This document shows positions 43,306 to 53,108 of a stretch of 64,000 bases of DNA, in pieces; positions within the stretch are counted from its first letter, which is position 1, and each line of letters begins with the position of its first letter. The stretch spans positions 310,001 to 374,000 of the forward strand of contig CAVQRB010000001.1 in the NCBI GenBank assembly GCA_963715055.1. The letters are read 5' to 3'. The notes under the pieces were generated by a model. It had not been told where the DNA came from, searched no databases, and was given only the letters and a program-made list of their open reading frames with translations. Both the position numbers and the translations under genes were made by a program. This DNA comes from CAVQRB01 sp963715055 (GTDB taxonomy: Bacteria; Pseudomonadota; Alphaproteobacteria; Rhodobacterales; Rhodobacteraceae).

Positions 43306-44301
43306 TCAACCCGCGACGGCAAGTTCCGCGAGAACCGCGCTTGCCAGGGCCGCACCGCTGTCGAAGGCGGCCTCGACCCGCCCTGCCCCGCACCAGTCAC
43401 CCGCAGCACCCAATCCCAACGACCCATCGAACAGACAAGAAATTCCCGCCGCCGCATCGACATTGGCAAAGCGCCATCTGTGCAGGCTTATGTAGTCCGG
43501 AGTTGCAGCCATGCCGGTCAGGTCACGAAAGGTCGCAAGCAAGTCCTCGCGCACGGCATCCTGATCACGCTCCAGATTGTCCTCCGCCCAACTATTGCTG
43601 CTCTGACAGAGGATGGATAAATCAGTCTTGCGGCCCGGTTTACGCGAATTCACGGCGATCCAGGCGAGCGGGCTGCCAACGGTTCGCGCGGCATCCCATG
43701 CCGGCCCGTCTTGACCCACATAGCCCAGCATCAGGCTGTAGCACCCCGACATCTTGCTCTGCGACAGCGCTGATTTGCCGGAAAATTCCGAAGGGAAGAT
43801 CCGTCTGGTCTGCGGCGCAGGGGCCGTGCTCAGCACGAGATCGAAGCCCTCCTCCATGCTGCCGTCCTTGAACCCGATCCGCCAGCTCTGCCCTTCTCGC
43901 TCGAGACCGGCGACTTCGGCGGAAAGCCGCACGTCGAGATCATCGCCGAGCCTCTTGCACAGGCTGTTCATCCCAGGTTGCGCCACCAGCCATTGGAGCC
44001 GGTCCAAGGCAACCTCACTACCTGTTCCGGCGCCCAGAGCAGCCACCTTCGGCGTCCATTCACGGACCAGACCCGATGCCATGAAGGGGTTGAGAAAGCG
44101 CCGGAACCCGTCGCCTTTCGCGGTGAAATACTGCGCCCCGTGATCAAACGCGAAAGGCTCCGCCCGGCGGGTCGACATGCGCCCGCCCATGCCACGGGAT
44201 TTCTCGAATACAGTCACCTCCGCTGCGCCTGAAAGGCGCTGCGCGAGCGTCAATCCTGCCAGACCCGCGCCAAGGATCGCGATTTTCCTCTGATGTCCCA
44301 T
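43306..44301 (-). CDS. FAD-dependent amine-oxidase/renalase-like oxidoreductase
   Basis: A 331-residue FAD protein. The dinucleotide motif is AILGAGLAGLTLAQRL (residues 8-23), followed by the FEKSRGMGGRMSTRR arginine clamp and FDHGAQYFT, typical of renalase-like proteins. The C-terminal GAAGDWCGAGRVEAAFDSG is the flavin-binding finger. I chose the ATG at 44301, where an AGGA is at good spacing; one 9 nt upstream is too close to it. Substrate unknown. Confidence 0.82.
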   Translation of the reverse strand: MGHQRKIAILGAGLAGLTLAQRLSGAAEVTVFEKSRGMGGRMSTRRAEPFAFDHGAQYFTAKGDGFRRFLNPFMASGLVREWTPKVAALGAGTGSEVALDRLQWLVAQPGMNSLCKRLGDDLDVRLSAEVAGLEREGQSWRIGFKDGSMEEGFDLVLSTAPAPQTRRIFPSEFSGKSALSQSKMSGCYSLMLGYVGQDGPAWDAARTVGSPLAWIAVNSRKPGRKTDLSILCQSSNSWAEDNLERDQDAVREDLLATFRDLTGMAATPDYISLHRWRFANVDAAAGISCLFDGSLGLGAAGDWCGAGRVEAAFDSGAALASAVLAELAVAG

Positions 44302-44376
44302 ATGCCGCATATCCTTTCAAAATCACCGAACTCTGAACCTAGGTCAATCGCGCGGTCGGACCACGGGTACACAGGC

Positions 44377-45864
44377 CTAACGGCTTTCGGCTTCGCGTCG
44401 GATGGCGGCGGGCATGCCTTCCGCGCGCATGATCGCCAGCCGAGACGCGACGGCGGCGCACCAGATCTCGCTATGCGCAAGAGGCTCCGGCATCAGCCCC
44501 GTCAGACGTCCGATGCGATCGAGGATCACGCGCGCGGCCCCCGCCCCGGCCACGGCCTCGGTCAACTCTGCGGCGCGCGGGTCACGCAGATCATAGGTCT
44601 TGCCATCGTCGTGCCGTCCGAAGCCGTAGCGGATCCAGGCGGCGGTGGCGAAGGCGAAGGCATCAAGAGGCTGACCCGCCGCCAATGCATCGCTTGCGGC
44701 GGCAAAAATGCGCTGCGGCAGTTTCTGGCTGCCGTCCATGGCGATCTGGTAGGTTTCATGGGCGATGTTCGGGTTGCGAAAGCGCGCCAGAAGTTGCTGC
44801 GCGTAGGCCTCGGTATCCATGCCCTCCAGCGGGCGCAGGGTCCGCGCCGCGGCCGCCATGTGCCGCGCCACCAAGGCGCTCAACGCTGCATCCTGCATGA
44901 CGTCGCGCACATATCGGTGACCGGCAAGAAACCCGGCATAGGCCAGCATCGAATGGGCACCATTCAGCATCCGCAGCTTCATGGTCTCGTAAGGTGCGAC
45001 ATCCGCGACCACGAGCGCGCCCGCTGCATCCCAGGCCGGACGGCTGGCGCAGAAATCATCCGTCATCACCCATTGACTGAAGGGTTCGGTCTCAATCGGT
45101 GCCGCGTCTTCAAGGCCCAGTTCCGCAACGATCTCCGCGCGCAGCGCCGGGGTCGCGGCAGGGGTGATCCGATCGACCATGGTGCCGGGGAATGTGGCGT
45201 TTTCCGCGATCCAGCGGGACAGTGCTGCGTCAATCTCGCCCGAGAAATCGAGAACCGCGCGGCGGAGCAGCGCACCGTTGTCGGGCAGGTTGTCACAGCA
45301 TAGCACTGTATAGGCTCCCAATCCGCTGTCACGCCGCCGCCGCAGGCCTTCGACGATCAAGCCAATTGTGCCTTTCGGCGTCCGCGCCTGCGCCAGATCG
45401 CGGGCAATCACCGGATCCCGAGGGTTGATCGAACCTGCTGCCCGGTCGAAGCCGTAGCCCTGCTCCGTCACGGTGGTGCTGACGATGCGCGTGCCGTCAT
45501 GGGCAAGCCGCGCCAGAACCGGCTCCGTCCCCCCTGCGGCGGCAAGACAGGGGCCGAGGCTCGCGATGATCCGGCGTGTCGTCTTGCCTTGTGCCGTTTC
45601 GGGGCGCAGCGTGAGGGTGTAGAGCCAGTCCTGCGCCTGCAACGCCGGGACGATTTCGGTACTGCGCAGGCTGACGCCGCAGATGCGCCAGTCGCCGCCC
45701 GCCAAAGCCAGCGCGTCATGGGTATAGACCGCCTGATGCGCGCGATGAAACGCGCCGAGGCCCAGATGTACGATCCCCACGCCATGATCGGATGGCGCAA
45801 AGGCTGGTGCCTCGATCCTGCCACCGTTGCGTGCCGCGTCATAGTCCGCCGAGAGCCGGGTCAC
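44377..45864 (-). CDS. uxuB: Mannitol dehydrogenase-family polyol/uronate reductase (probable fructuronate reductase)
   Basis: A 495-residue NAD-dependent long-chain dehydrogenase. GIVHLGLGAFHRAHQ near residue 24 is the family fingerprint, and KLRMLNGAHSMLAYAG carries the catalytic Lys, Asn and His. The start is GTG overlapping the uxaC stop (GTGA); ATG-initiated frames upstream are inside uxaC. Coupling to glucuronate isomerase makes D-fructuronate reductase (to D-mannonate) the best guess, though mannitol dehydrogenase is possible on sequence alone. Confidence 0.85.
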   Translation of the reverse strand: MTRLSADYDAARNGGRIEAPAFAPSDHGVGIVHLGLGAFHRAHQAVYTHDALALAGGDWRICGVSLRSTEIVPALQAQDWLYTLTLRPETAQGKTTRRIIASLGPCLAAAGGTEPVLARLAHDGTRIVSTTVTEQGYGFDRAAGSINPRDPVIARDLAQARTPKGTIGLIVEGLRRRRDSGLGAYTVLCCDNLPDNGALLRRAVLDFSGEIDAALSRWIAENATFPGTMVDRITPAATPALRAEIVAELGLEDAAPIETEPFSQWVMTDDFCASRPAWDAAGALVVADVAPYETMKLRMLNGAHSMLAYAGFLAGHRYVRDVMQDAALSALVARHMAAAARTLRPLEGMDTEAYAQQLLARFRNPNIAHETYQIAMDGSQKLPQRIFAAASDALAAGQPLDAFAFATAAWIRYGFGRHDDGKTYDLRDPRAAELTEAVAGAGAARVILDRIGRLTGLMPEPLAHSEIWCAAVASRLAIMRAEGMPAAIRREAESR

Positions 45865-47267
45865 AGCCGGTAGGCCCGGCGGGCGAGACCCACGCTCAGG
45901 TCCTCGATCATCTCGAAAGCCTCCGCCTCGCGCAGGCGATGGTCGGCGACCATCCGTGCGAGCCAGGCGCAATCGACCCGGCGCGCGACCTCGTGGCGCG
46001 CCGGGATCGAGGGAAAGGCGCGGGTGTCGTCGTTGAACCCGGCGGTATTGTAGATGCCCGCCGTCTCGGTCGTGGTATCGCGGAAACGGCGCATGCCTTC
46101 GACGCTGTCGTGAAACCACCAGGCCGGCCCGAGGGTGAGGCAAGGATAGGCGCCCGCGAGCGGCGCCAGTTCGCGCGCATAGGTGGTCTCGTCGAGGGTG
46201 AAGAGGATGATGCGCAGCCCTTCCGCCTGGCCCACAGCATTGAGCAGCGGCGCGAGGCTGCGGGTGAATTCCGCCGCCTGCGGGATGTCGAACCCCTTGT
46301 CGCGTCCGAAGCTCTGGAAAACGCTCTTGCTGTGGTTCCGGAAAGACCCGGGGTGGATCTGCATGACGAGGCCGTCCTCGGCGCTCATCCGTGCCATCTC
46401 CGTCAGCATCTGTGCCCGGAAGAGTGCCCTATCGCCTTCTTCCGCCTTGCCGCGCCGGAGCCTGTCGAAAAGTGCCGCCGCGTCTTGTGTCGAGAGGTCC
46501 GCCGTCCGGGCGTCGGGTGTGCCATGATCCGTGGCGGTGGCTCCCTTGGCCTGAAATGCCGCGCGGCGAATCCGATGCGCCGCCAGATAGCCCGTCCATG
46601 TCCCCGTGTCCTCACCCGTCATCTCGCCCAGACGGTCAAGCGCTGCATCGAAGCCTTCGAAGTCCGGGTCGGTGATCTGATCGGGCCGATAGGTCGGGAT
46701 CACCCTGCCCTGCCATCCGCTCCGGCCAATCGCCTCATGCGCCGCGAGGCCATCGAGTGCCGCGTCGGTTGTGGCAAGCACCTCGATCCCGAACCGTTCG
46801 AAAAGCGCCCTTGGTCGGAAAGCCTCCGCGCCGAGGCATTCCGAAATCCGGTCGAAACTCTCATCCGCTGTCCTTGCGCTCAGGGGCGCTGTCAGCCCGA
46901 AAAGGCGGTGAAAGGTGATGTCGAGCCAGAGCCTTGTCGGCGTACCGCGGAACAGGTGATAGTTTTCCGCAAAGCGTCGCCAGATCGCCCTCGGGTCGGT
47001 TTCCACTGGGCCGCCGTCGCGCCGGGCGATGCCGAAATCCTCGAGCCTCATGCCCTGACTGACGAACATCCGGGTGATGTAGTGATCGGGCGTGACGATC
47101 AGGGCCGCGGGATCGGGGAACGGAGCATTGTCGGCAAACCAGACAGGATCCGTATGGCCATGCGGGCAGATGAGCGGCAAGGTGCGCGCGACATCGAAGA
47201 GCGATCTGGCGACCGCATCGGCCCCGGTGCCTGTCAGCAGCGTGTCGTCATGAAAGATCTGGTCCAT
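45861..47267 (-). CDS. uxaC: Glucuronate (uronate) isomerase
   Basis: A 468-residue isomerase, about family length (470), converting D-glucuronate to D-fructuronate and D-galacturonate to tagaturonate. Recognisable segments are PLICPHGHTDP (metal His pair), RMSAEDGLVMQIHPGSFRNH and TAGFNDDTRAFPSIPARHEVARRVD at the C-terminus. The ATG at 47267 has GGGGA upstream. It overlaps uxuB. No uxaA/uxaB, kdgK or hexuronate transporter is within the window. Confidence 0.92.
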   Translation of the reverse strand: MDQIFHDDTLLTGTGADAVARSLFDVARTLPLICPHGHTDPVWFADNAPFPDPAALIVTPDHYITRMFVSQGMRLEDFGIARRDGGPVETDPRAIWRRFAENYHLFRGTPTRLWLDITFHRLFGLTAPLSARTADESFDRISECLGAEAFRPRALFERFGIEVLATTDAALDGLAAHEAIGRSGWQGRVIPTYRPDQITDPDFEGFDAALDRLGEMTGEDTGTWTGYLAAHRIRRAAFQAKGATATDHGTPDARTADLSTQDAAALFDRLRRGKAEEGDRALFRAQMLTEMARMSAEDGLVMQIHPGSFRNHSKSVFQSFGRDKGFDIPQAAEFTRSLAPLLNAVGQAEGLRIILFTLDETTYARELAPLAGAYPCLTLGPAWWFHDSVEGMRRFRDTTTETAGIYNTAGFNDDTRAFPSIPARHEVARRVDCAWLARMVADHRLREAEAFEMIEDLSVGLARRAYRL

Positions 47268-47766
47268 GCTTTTCCCCGGCAACGGTTAACCCGTGTTACT
47301 GGCAGTGATATGGCTGAGCAGGCGCCATGGCCACAGAAAAACGGCAATCCGGATATCGGTTGACGACGGTCGTATTCCCGACTCGAGAGCTGATGCGCGG
47401 CCAATCTGTCGACCGGCTGGCCAAGATCGGGATCGGGTGCTGGGAGCGGCGCGCGGCACCGTGCCATAGATCAACACGACCTCTGCATCCGTCGGGCGCC
47501 GCTTATCAGATGCGGGTGGCAAGGTGCTTCCCGGTTCTCCCTCACCGACAGCGAACACATGCCGTCAAACTCGGCGAACCGGTTCTTGCGATGCCGCAAA
47601 GGTGGTTCAGGAGAGGAGCCAGTAATGTCGTGGAAAGGCACCCATGCGCATTCCGAAGTCGCCACGCATCCAACGCAGGTCATCAGAAACCCCGATCGTT
47701 CTTCCCCACCATATGAGACACAAAAGCACCTTAAAAGGCGCTCATCTTGCCGGCTGTGTCTTAAAA
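47268..47766. other. Non-coding stretch between uxaC and tRNA-Ser
   Basis: About 500 nt with short open frames on both strands and no recognisable domain. It should contain the uxaC promoter and any hexuronate operator, but no clear inverted repeat was found. Stretches of good open frame interrupted by stops hint at a decayed gene. Confidence 0.4.
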
Positions 47767-47856
47767 TGGCGGAGCGACAGGGATTCGAACCCTGGAGACG
47801 GTCTCCCGCCTACACACTTTCCAGGCGTGCGCCTTCGACCACTCGGCCACCGCTCC
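47767..47856 (-). tRNA. tRNA-Ser (anticodon GGA)
   Basis: On the minus strand it begins GGAGCGGTGGCCGAGTGG and ends GGTTCGAATCCC, TGTCGCTCCGCCA. The 7-bp acceptor stem pairs GGAGCGG with TCGCTCC (one G-U pair), the anticodon loop CTGGAAA gives GGA, and the long variable arm is that of a serine tRNA. CCA is encoded. Length is 90 nt. Confidence 0.95.
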
Positions 47857-48000
47857 GTCCGGGCGGTTTAGCGCGCCCGTTGACCGGGATGCAAGGCCCA
47901 AAATGCAATGTTTCCCCGCCGATATGTGGCACGGCAACGAGCAACCGGGCCGAGGACAATGCCGTGACAAGAACCGGATCGGTCCAGTCTGTCGCAGAAG

Positions 48001-50322
48001 TCATGACGTGCCTTGTTCCGGCGCCTTGAGACTTTCGGGATTGCGCAGCCAGACATCGCGCTGCGCAAAGGGGACTTCGATGCCCTCCTTGGCGAAACTC
48101 TCGGCGATGGCGTGGTTGATGTCATTCCTCACGCTCAGGATCCAGTTCACGTCCCGCAGGAACACCCTGATCTCGAACTCCAACGCATCGGCGCCGAAAT
48201 TGTGGAAGATGATCGTCGGTGGCGGATTGTTGAGCACCATCGGTTGCGCCCTGGCAATCGCCATAAGGATCTTTTCGACCCGGCGGGTATCCGTCCCGTA
48301 GGCTACGCCTATGGGAACGATCAGGCGACCGACTGTGTTACCGCGCGTGTAGTTGGTCACGGTTCCGGACACGAGATCGGCGTTCGGCACGATCACATCG
48401 GTCCGATCGAAGGTTTCGATCCGCGTGGAGCGGACAGAAATATCCCGCACATAGCCCATATTGCCACCGACCTCGATCCAGTCCCCCTCGGAAATCGGCC
48501 GCTCCACCAGCAGGATAATGCCGGAAACGAAGTTCGACACGATCGTCTGCAGCCCGAAGCCGATGCCGACCGACAAGGCGCCAGCCACGATGGCGAGGTT
48601 CGACAGATCGATGCCGGCCATGGTGATCGCGATCAGACCCGCGAGGAAGACACCGACGTAGCCGAGCCCTGAAATCACCGCATTCTGCCCGCCGATGTCG
48701 AGCTTTGTCTTGGGCAGGACGCTGCCTTTCAGAAAACCCTGCAGCAGGCGGGTCAGCGAATAGCCGAGCGAAAAGACGATAGCGAAGGTCAGAAAATCCG
48801 TGGGCGATATGCGCGTTTCGCCCACCAGGAACCCGCGGGTGAAACTCGCCCAGATTTCCGTCAGGTCCGCGACCCTCGCGCCCCAGGCCAGCGCCAGCAA
48901 CGGCAGCGAGCAAAGCACGAGGATAAACCCCATGAGAATGGGAAAGAGCGCCTCGCGTGCCTGCTCCCCCTGCCCCGTAATCAGCCCGTAGACGTCTGCC
49001 GAAAAGCGCTGCAGCGTCATCACGAAGCCCAGAATAAGAGCGGTAAGCGCCGTGGGATAGAGCAATGCGTTGCCGGCTTCGGCATATCCCACGGCAGCCA
49101 TCACGGGTGCGACCACGGCGACCGCGATCATCGCGTTGCCAGCAAGGCGAATTACGCGCGCCATCGACGCGCCGCGGATCACCTCCTCGCCCGCCTCCTC
49201 TTCGGGGCTGCGGTAGCCGCGCAGGATCTTGCCCAGAAAGGCAAGTGCTAGTCCCAGCACGATGACGATCGGAAAGGCCAGCACAGCCTCCGCCTCGGGC
49301 TGCATGCTCTCATAACTCTGGATCAGGTGCACCATGCCGCGCAGCACCATGAAAACCGACAGAACCAGCATGTAGAACCGCGCCTGAGAGCGTCTGTCGT
49401 TGGGCAAAAGGATCAGGGCTTCTTCGGGAATGCGCGAGAAAAGCCGCTCGGACAGCCAGCGGATGCCCAGAAGGAACGCCGCCCATACCGGCAGCGCATC
49501 GAGGATCAGGTTCAGCATCGGTCCCGCAAGGCCGGTTTCGCGCAGGGCCTGCGCGAAGATCAGAACGCCGACAAGCGGCAGAAATATGCGAAAGAGCGAG
49601 ACCAGAAAGCTCCAAACGCCGCTACCGCGCCCGCCCAGTTGGCGCAACTGCCTGCCCGCATAGGTTGCCCAGGTGCGGCCCCGGAAGATCAAGGCGAGCG
49701 AAACCAGCATGAGAACGATCACAATGGGCGCGTTCTCGCGCAGGGTCTGCAGACGGTTGGGATCGCGGCGCGAGTCCGTTTCCGCCATTATCGAGTTGAG
49801 TGTGTCCTTTACGTCCGTGAACATGATCGACCAGTTTGCCGGCGACAGCGGCGACGCTCCGAGCGACAACAGTCGTTTCTTCTCACGGTCGCGGATCGAC
49901 TTGTCGATCTCGGCGATGATCGCATCGGCTCGCCGGAAAGCTTCATCGGCCACCACGGCAGGCGCTTGCAGTTCCTGCAGCTGCTGTTCAAGCTCGGCGC
50001 GTCGCGTTGCCACCTCGGGCGCTTCGGTGCCGGTCTCGGGTTTAGGGCCCAGGGCCTCGATCTGCGCTTTCAAAGCACCGATGCGCCCGCCATTGGCGGC
50101 GCGCGCCGTCTCGAACCGGGCGCGAAACCGGATCACGCCGCCGCGCAGCACCTCCAGCTCGTCTATCGTGCCCGTGTCCTTGTCGATGGCCGTTTCGGTG
50201 AGGTCCGCCAGTTGCTCCCAGGCGTTGTAATCGATCGGCGCATCGGTTTGTTCCTGCGCCTGCACGATACCTGCCCAGAGAAGGACAATCGTCGCGAGGA
50301 CTGTCAGGAGCCCCCGTTTCAT
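48001..50322 (-). CDS. MscS-family mechanosensitive channel with large N-terminal region (DUF3772)
   Basis: A 773-residue inner-membrane protein. A signal-like N-terminus (MKRGLLTVLATIVLLWAG) is followed by a charged, coiled-coil-prone periplasmic region to about residue 170. Around ten membrane segments follow, then the MscS pore/beta domain (ALSVGIGFGLQTIVSNFVSG and VERPISEGDWIEVGG). It resembles the MscK/YbdG-class extended channels that release solutes on hypo-osmotic shock. The ATG overlaps the cysK stop. Confidence 0.9.
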   Translation of the reverse strand: MKRGLLTVLATIVLLWAGIVQAQEQTDAPIDYNAWEQLADLTETAIDKDTGTIDELEVLRGGVIRFRARFETARAANGGRIGALKAQIEALGPKPETGTEAPEVATRRAELEQQLQELQAPAVVADEAFRRADAIIAEIDKSIRDREKKRLLSLGASPLSPANWSIMFTDVKDTLNSIMAETDSRRDPNRLQTLRENAPIVIVLMLVSLALIFRGRTWATYAGRQLRQLGGRGSGVWSFLVSLFRIFLPLVGVLIFAQALRETGLAGPMLNLILDALPVWAAFLLGIRWLSERLFSRIPEEALILLPNDRRSQARFYMLVLSVFMVLRGMVHLIQSYESMQPEAEAVLAFPIVIVLGLALAFLGKILRGYRSPEEEAGEEVIRGASMARVIRLAGNAMIAVAVVAPVMAAVGYAEAGNALLYPTALTALILGFVMTLQRFSADVYGLITGQGEQAREALFPILMGFILVLCSLPLLALAWGARVADLTEIWASFTRGFLVGETRISPTDFLTFAIVFSLGYSLTRLLQGFLKGSVLPKTKLDIGGQNAVISGLGYVGVFLAGLIAITMAGIDLSNLAIVAGALSVGIGFGLQTIVSNFVSGIILLVERPISEGDWIEVGGNMGYVRDISVRSTRIETFDRTDVIVPNADLVSGTVTNYTRGNTVGRLIVPIGVAYGTDTRRVEKILMAIARAQPMVLNNPPPTIIFHNFGADALEFEIRVFLRDVNWILSVRNDINHAIAESFAKEGIEVPFAQRDVWLRNPESLKAPEQGTS

Positions 50323-51356
50323 GCGTCTTCGAACACGCCAGGAATGCTCATCGGCGCCTGCCCGAGCCACGACGGTGTCGGCAGTCCCTTCTCCTTCAGG
50401 AAGTCGATATTGAAGAGCTTGGACTGGTAGCGGGTGCCGTAATCGCACAGGATCGTGACGATGGTATGTCCCGGCCCCATCTCGCGGGCCATGTGCATGG
50501 CGCCCGCGATGTTGATGCCGGACGAGCCGCCAAGGCAGAGCCCCTCGTTCTGTAGCAGGTCGAAGACGATCGGCAGGGCTTCCGCGTCATGGATGTTGTA
50601 GCTGAAATCCGGGGTGAAGCCCTCGAGGTTGGCGGTGACGCGCCCCTGCCCGATGCCTTCGCTGATCGAGGAGCCATCGGTCATGCTCAACTCGCCCTTG
50701 GTGTAGTAATTGAAAAGCGCCGCACCATCCGGATCCGCGAGCCCGATCTTGACGCCCTTCGGTTGCAGTGCCGCGGCGACACCCGCCAGCGTACCGCCAG
50801 AGCCCACCGCGCAAATGAACCCGTCCACCTTGCCGTCGGTCTGCTGCCAGATCTCCGGTCCGGTGGTTTCGATATGCGCCTGGCGGTTGGCGACATTGTC
50901 GAATTGATTGGCCCAGATCACGCCCTCATTGGTGGTGCGCGCCAACTCTTTCGCCAGCCGCTCGGAATAGCGGACGTAATTGTTGGGGTTGCGATACGGG
51001 GCGGCAGGCACCTGCACCAGCTCGGCCCCCGCAAGTCGCAGCATGTCTTTCTTTTCCTGGCTCTGTGTCTCGGGGATCACGATCACCGTCTTGAACCCCA
51101 TCGAGGCGCCGACAAGGGCCAACCCGATGCCGGTGTTACCCGCTGTGCCTTCGACAATCGTGCCGCCCGGCTTCAACTGCCCCTTCGCCACGGCGTCGCG
51201 AATGATGTAGAGCGCCGCGCGGTCCTTGACTGACTGACCGGGGTTCATGAATTCGGCCTTGCCGAGGATCTCGCAACCAGTCGCAGTACTTGCTGCCTTG
51301 AGGCGGATGAGCGGTGTGTTTCCGATGGCCCCGGCCAGATCGCTTGCAACATGCAT
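50319..51356 (-). CDS. cysK: Cysteine synthase A (O-acetylserine sulfhydrylase)
   Basis: A 345-residue PLP enzyme with K44 in NPGQSVKDRAAL, the phosphate loop and acetylserine site EGTAGNTGIGLAL, and GSGGTLAGVA. It makes cysteine from O-acetylserine and sulfide. Slightly longer than E. coli CysK (323) at the C-terminus. It lies with trgA-trgB, as in the tellurite-resistance locus of Rhodobacter sphaeroides, where cysK contributes to resistance (family knowledge). It overlaps the MscS gene. Confidence 0.93.
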   Translation of the reverse strand: MHVASDLAGAIGNTPLIRLKAASTATGCEILGKAEFMNPGQSVKDRAALYIIRDAVAKGQLKPGGTIVEGTAGNTGIGLALVGASMGFKTVIVIPETQSQEKKDMLRLAGAELVQVPAAPYRNPNNYVRYSERLAKELARTTNEGVIWANQFDNVANRQAHIETTGPEIWQQTDGKVDGFICAVGSGGTLAGVAAALQPKGVKIGLADPDGAALFNYYTKGELSMTDGSSISEGIGQGRVTANLEGFTPDFSYNIHDAEALPIVFDLLQNEGLCLGGSSGINIAGAMHMAREMGPGHTIVTILCDYGTRYQSKLFNIDFLKEKGLPTPSWLGQAPMSIPGVFEDA

Positions 51357-51409
51357 GTGCTTGCCCCTTCAATGCGTCCCCACATCTCTAGCGGCGCGTC
51401 CGCGTGACC

Positions 51410-52522
51410 TCAAGCCATTGCGCGCAGGCGGTCCCGGTGTCGCGCCAGCCAATAGGCGGCAAGAACCAGCGGCGCATTCGCGATCTCCTGGCGGTCGCAA
51501 GCAGCCAGCAAGGCTTCGAATGGCATCAAGTGCGACCTGATATCCTCGTTTTCGCTGTCGACGCCCGAGATACCCGTGATCCCAGGCTGCAAATCGGCAA
51601 ACCCCACAAAGACGTAGTGGAATTCCGAGGAATTGCCTGGCGACGGATAGGCTTCGGCGACCGGAAAAAGCGGCCCAAGTGCGAGCCCAGCCTCTTCCTG
51701 CGCTTCGCGGCGGGCGGTCTGCTCCGGCGTCTCACCGGGATCGATCAGCCCCGCAATGGGTTCGAAACTCCAGCAGGTGGCATCACCGCGGGCCAGCGGA
51801 CCGACCCGCATCTGCTCGATCAGAAGCACAAGGTCGCGCCCGGGGTCGTAGGGCAGAACCAAGGCTGCATCGACGGCGCGAAACACGGCGCGCTCCATGA
51901 CAGGCGACATGGCGCCATCAAAGCGCCGGTGCCGCAGGTCGAACTCCTCCAGGGCGTAGAAATGCGCGTAAGGATGACGATGCGCGATGATCTCGATCTC
52001 GCCGGCAAAACCGGTGCCGGCGTCTCGGTTTCGGGCGGCCCGCAGGCGCGAGGCGGCGCGGGCCCGGATCATCGGGAACATCCTGCCCGTGGCTTGCGCG
52101 CTGCGATTGCCGAAAAAGCGCATCACTTCACGGGCGGCCAGGACGCTCAGGTCGCCCCAGTCACGGGCCCAGTCATCCAGCGACCAGGGACCTTCGAAGG
52201 CAAGCCTGTCCGTGGCAGGATAATAGACCTGAACCGGCGTTCCGTCCTCTGCCCGCAGATCGCGCAGGACATATTCGAAGCATTCTTCGTAGAAATTCAG
52301 GCGCGCGATGTTTTCCGCAGTCAGGCCGCTCACCCGCAGGCCTTTGGCAAAAGCAGCGGGGTCCGTCTCCAGACCGGGAAAGAGCCCATCCGCCACGCCC
52401 CGGACGCGATACCCTGGCAGACGATCAGGGTTCAGGCGCAGATGTGCGACATCTCCCAGCACAGTCTCGAGCAACGGCGGGTGCAACAAGGTGCCAAAGA
52501 AGAAAAACGGTTGCGCGGCCAC
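51410..52522 (-). CDS. trgB: TrgB tellurite-resistance protein: GGCT-like domain fused to NUDIX hydrolase
   Basis: A 370-residue two-domain protein. Residues about 1-180 look like a gamma-glutamylcyclotransferase-type fold (PFFFFGTLLHPPLL, then LRVSGLTAENIARLNFYEE). Residues about 195-360 are a NUDIX domain with the box GLIDPGETPEQTARREAQEEAG (two parts) and a following FHYVFVGF. The start is GTG. It overlaps no gene but sits 4 nt after trgA. ADP-ribose-type pyrophosphatase activity is known for the NUDIX branch; how it lowers tellurite toxicity is not established. Confidence 0.88.
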   Translation of the reverse strand: MAAQPFFFFGTLLHPPLLETVLGDVAHLRLNPDRLPGYRVRGVADGLFPGLETDPAAFAKGLRVSGLTAENIARLNFYEECFEYVLRDLRAEDGTPVQVYYPATDRLAFEGPWSLDDWARDWGDLSVLAAREVMRFFGNRSAQATGRMFPMIRARAASRLRAARNRDAGTGFAGEIEIIAHRHPYAHFYALEEFDLRHRRFDGAMSPVMERAVFRAVDAALVLPYDPGRDLVLLIEQMRVGPLARGDATCWSFEPIAGLIDPGETPEQTARREAQEEAGLALGPLFPVAEAYPSPGNSSEFHYVFVGFADLQPGITGISGVDSENEDIRSHLMPFEALLAACDRQEIANAPLVLAAYWLARHRDRLRAMA

Positions 52523-52525
52523 GAC

Positions 52526-52966
52526 CTATCGCCAGGTGCGCCAGGCATATTCCGTTGCAAGCCCCGCAAGCAGACCGCCCGCCACCAATGTAAAGAGAAC
52601 CTTGATATCCAGCATGATCAACCCGTATTCCGCCATGAACTGGAAAATGGCAGCCATGGCGGACAAGACGCCACTATACCAGTTGTTCAAGGCTCTATCG
52701 AACATCTGAAAACAGGAATGCAGGAAGAGACCCCAGAGCACAAGCATGAAGGCGCCACTGAAGCCGTTGTTGATTGCGGCGGTGATGCCGCGGCCTGCGC
52801 GCTTGCCCATCACGCTCCATCCGACACAGATGCCGATCAAGGCATTGTAATAGGCGAAATTCCCGAAGTTGATGCTTGCAGGCATCAATGGCATGATCAG
52901 CAAGGATGCCAGATACCCGGTCACTCCGATCAAGATGGCAGCGACAAGCTTTGCTGCGTCCGGCAT
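52526..52966 (-). CDS. trgA: TrgA tellurite-resistance membrane protein
   Basis: A 146-residue inner-membrane protein with three to four hydrophobic segments (residues about 7-32, 43-55, 70-90, 118-140) of the TrgA family seen mainly in Rhodobacterales. Function is unknown beyond the genetic link to tellurite resistance in Rhodobacter sphaeroides. It precedes trgB by 4 nt. Confidence 0.85.
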   Translation of the reverse strand: MPDAAKLVAAILIGVTGYLASLLIMPLMPASINFGNFAYYNALIGICVGWSVMGKRAGRGITAAINNGFSGAFMLVLWGLFLHSCFQMFDRALNNWYSGVLSAMAAIFQFMAEYGLIMLDIKVLFTLVAGGLLAGLATEYAWRTWR

Positions 52967-53108
52967 GGTCTTCCCCTAGAGCTCTCGTCCACATGGAACC
53001 TCTGAACAACTGGGCAGTGCCCACCGTCAACCTTGCTTGGTAGTGGCAAAGCATGGCCGAAACGTGAAAATCCTGAGGCGTTTCAGGGAATTTTTTGGAA
53101 GACCTTAT

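Noticed and set aside
40671..43871. A 1066-codon open frame on the plus strand, antisense to the PanE and acyl-CoA ligase genes
   Set aside because: It encodes a His/Arg/Pro-rich product with no domain and lies opposite two clear enzymes; extreme GC removes stops from the antisense frame.
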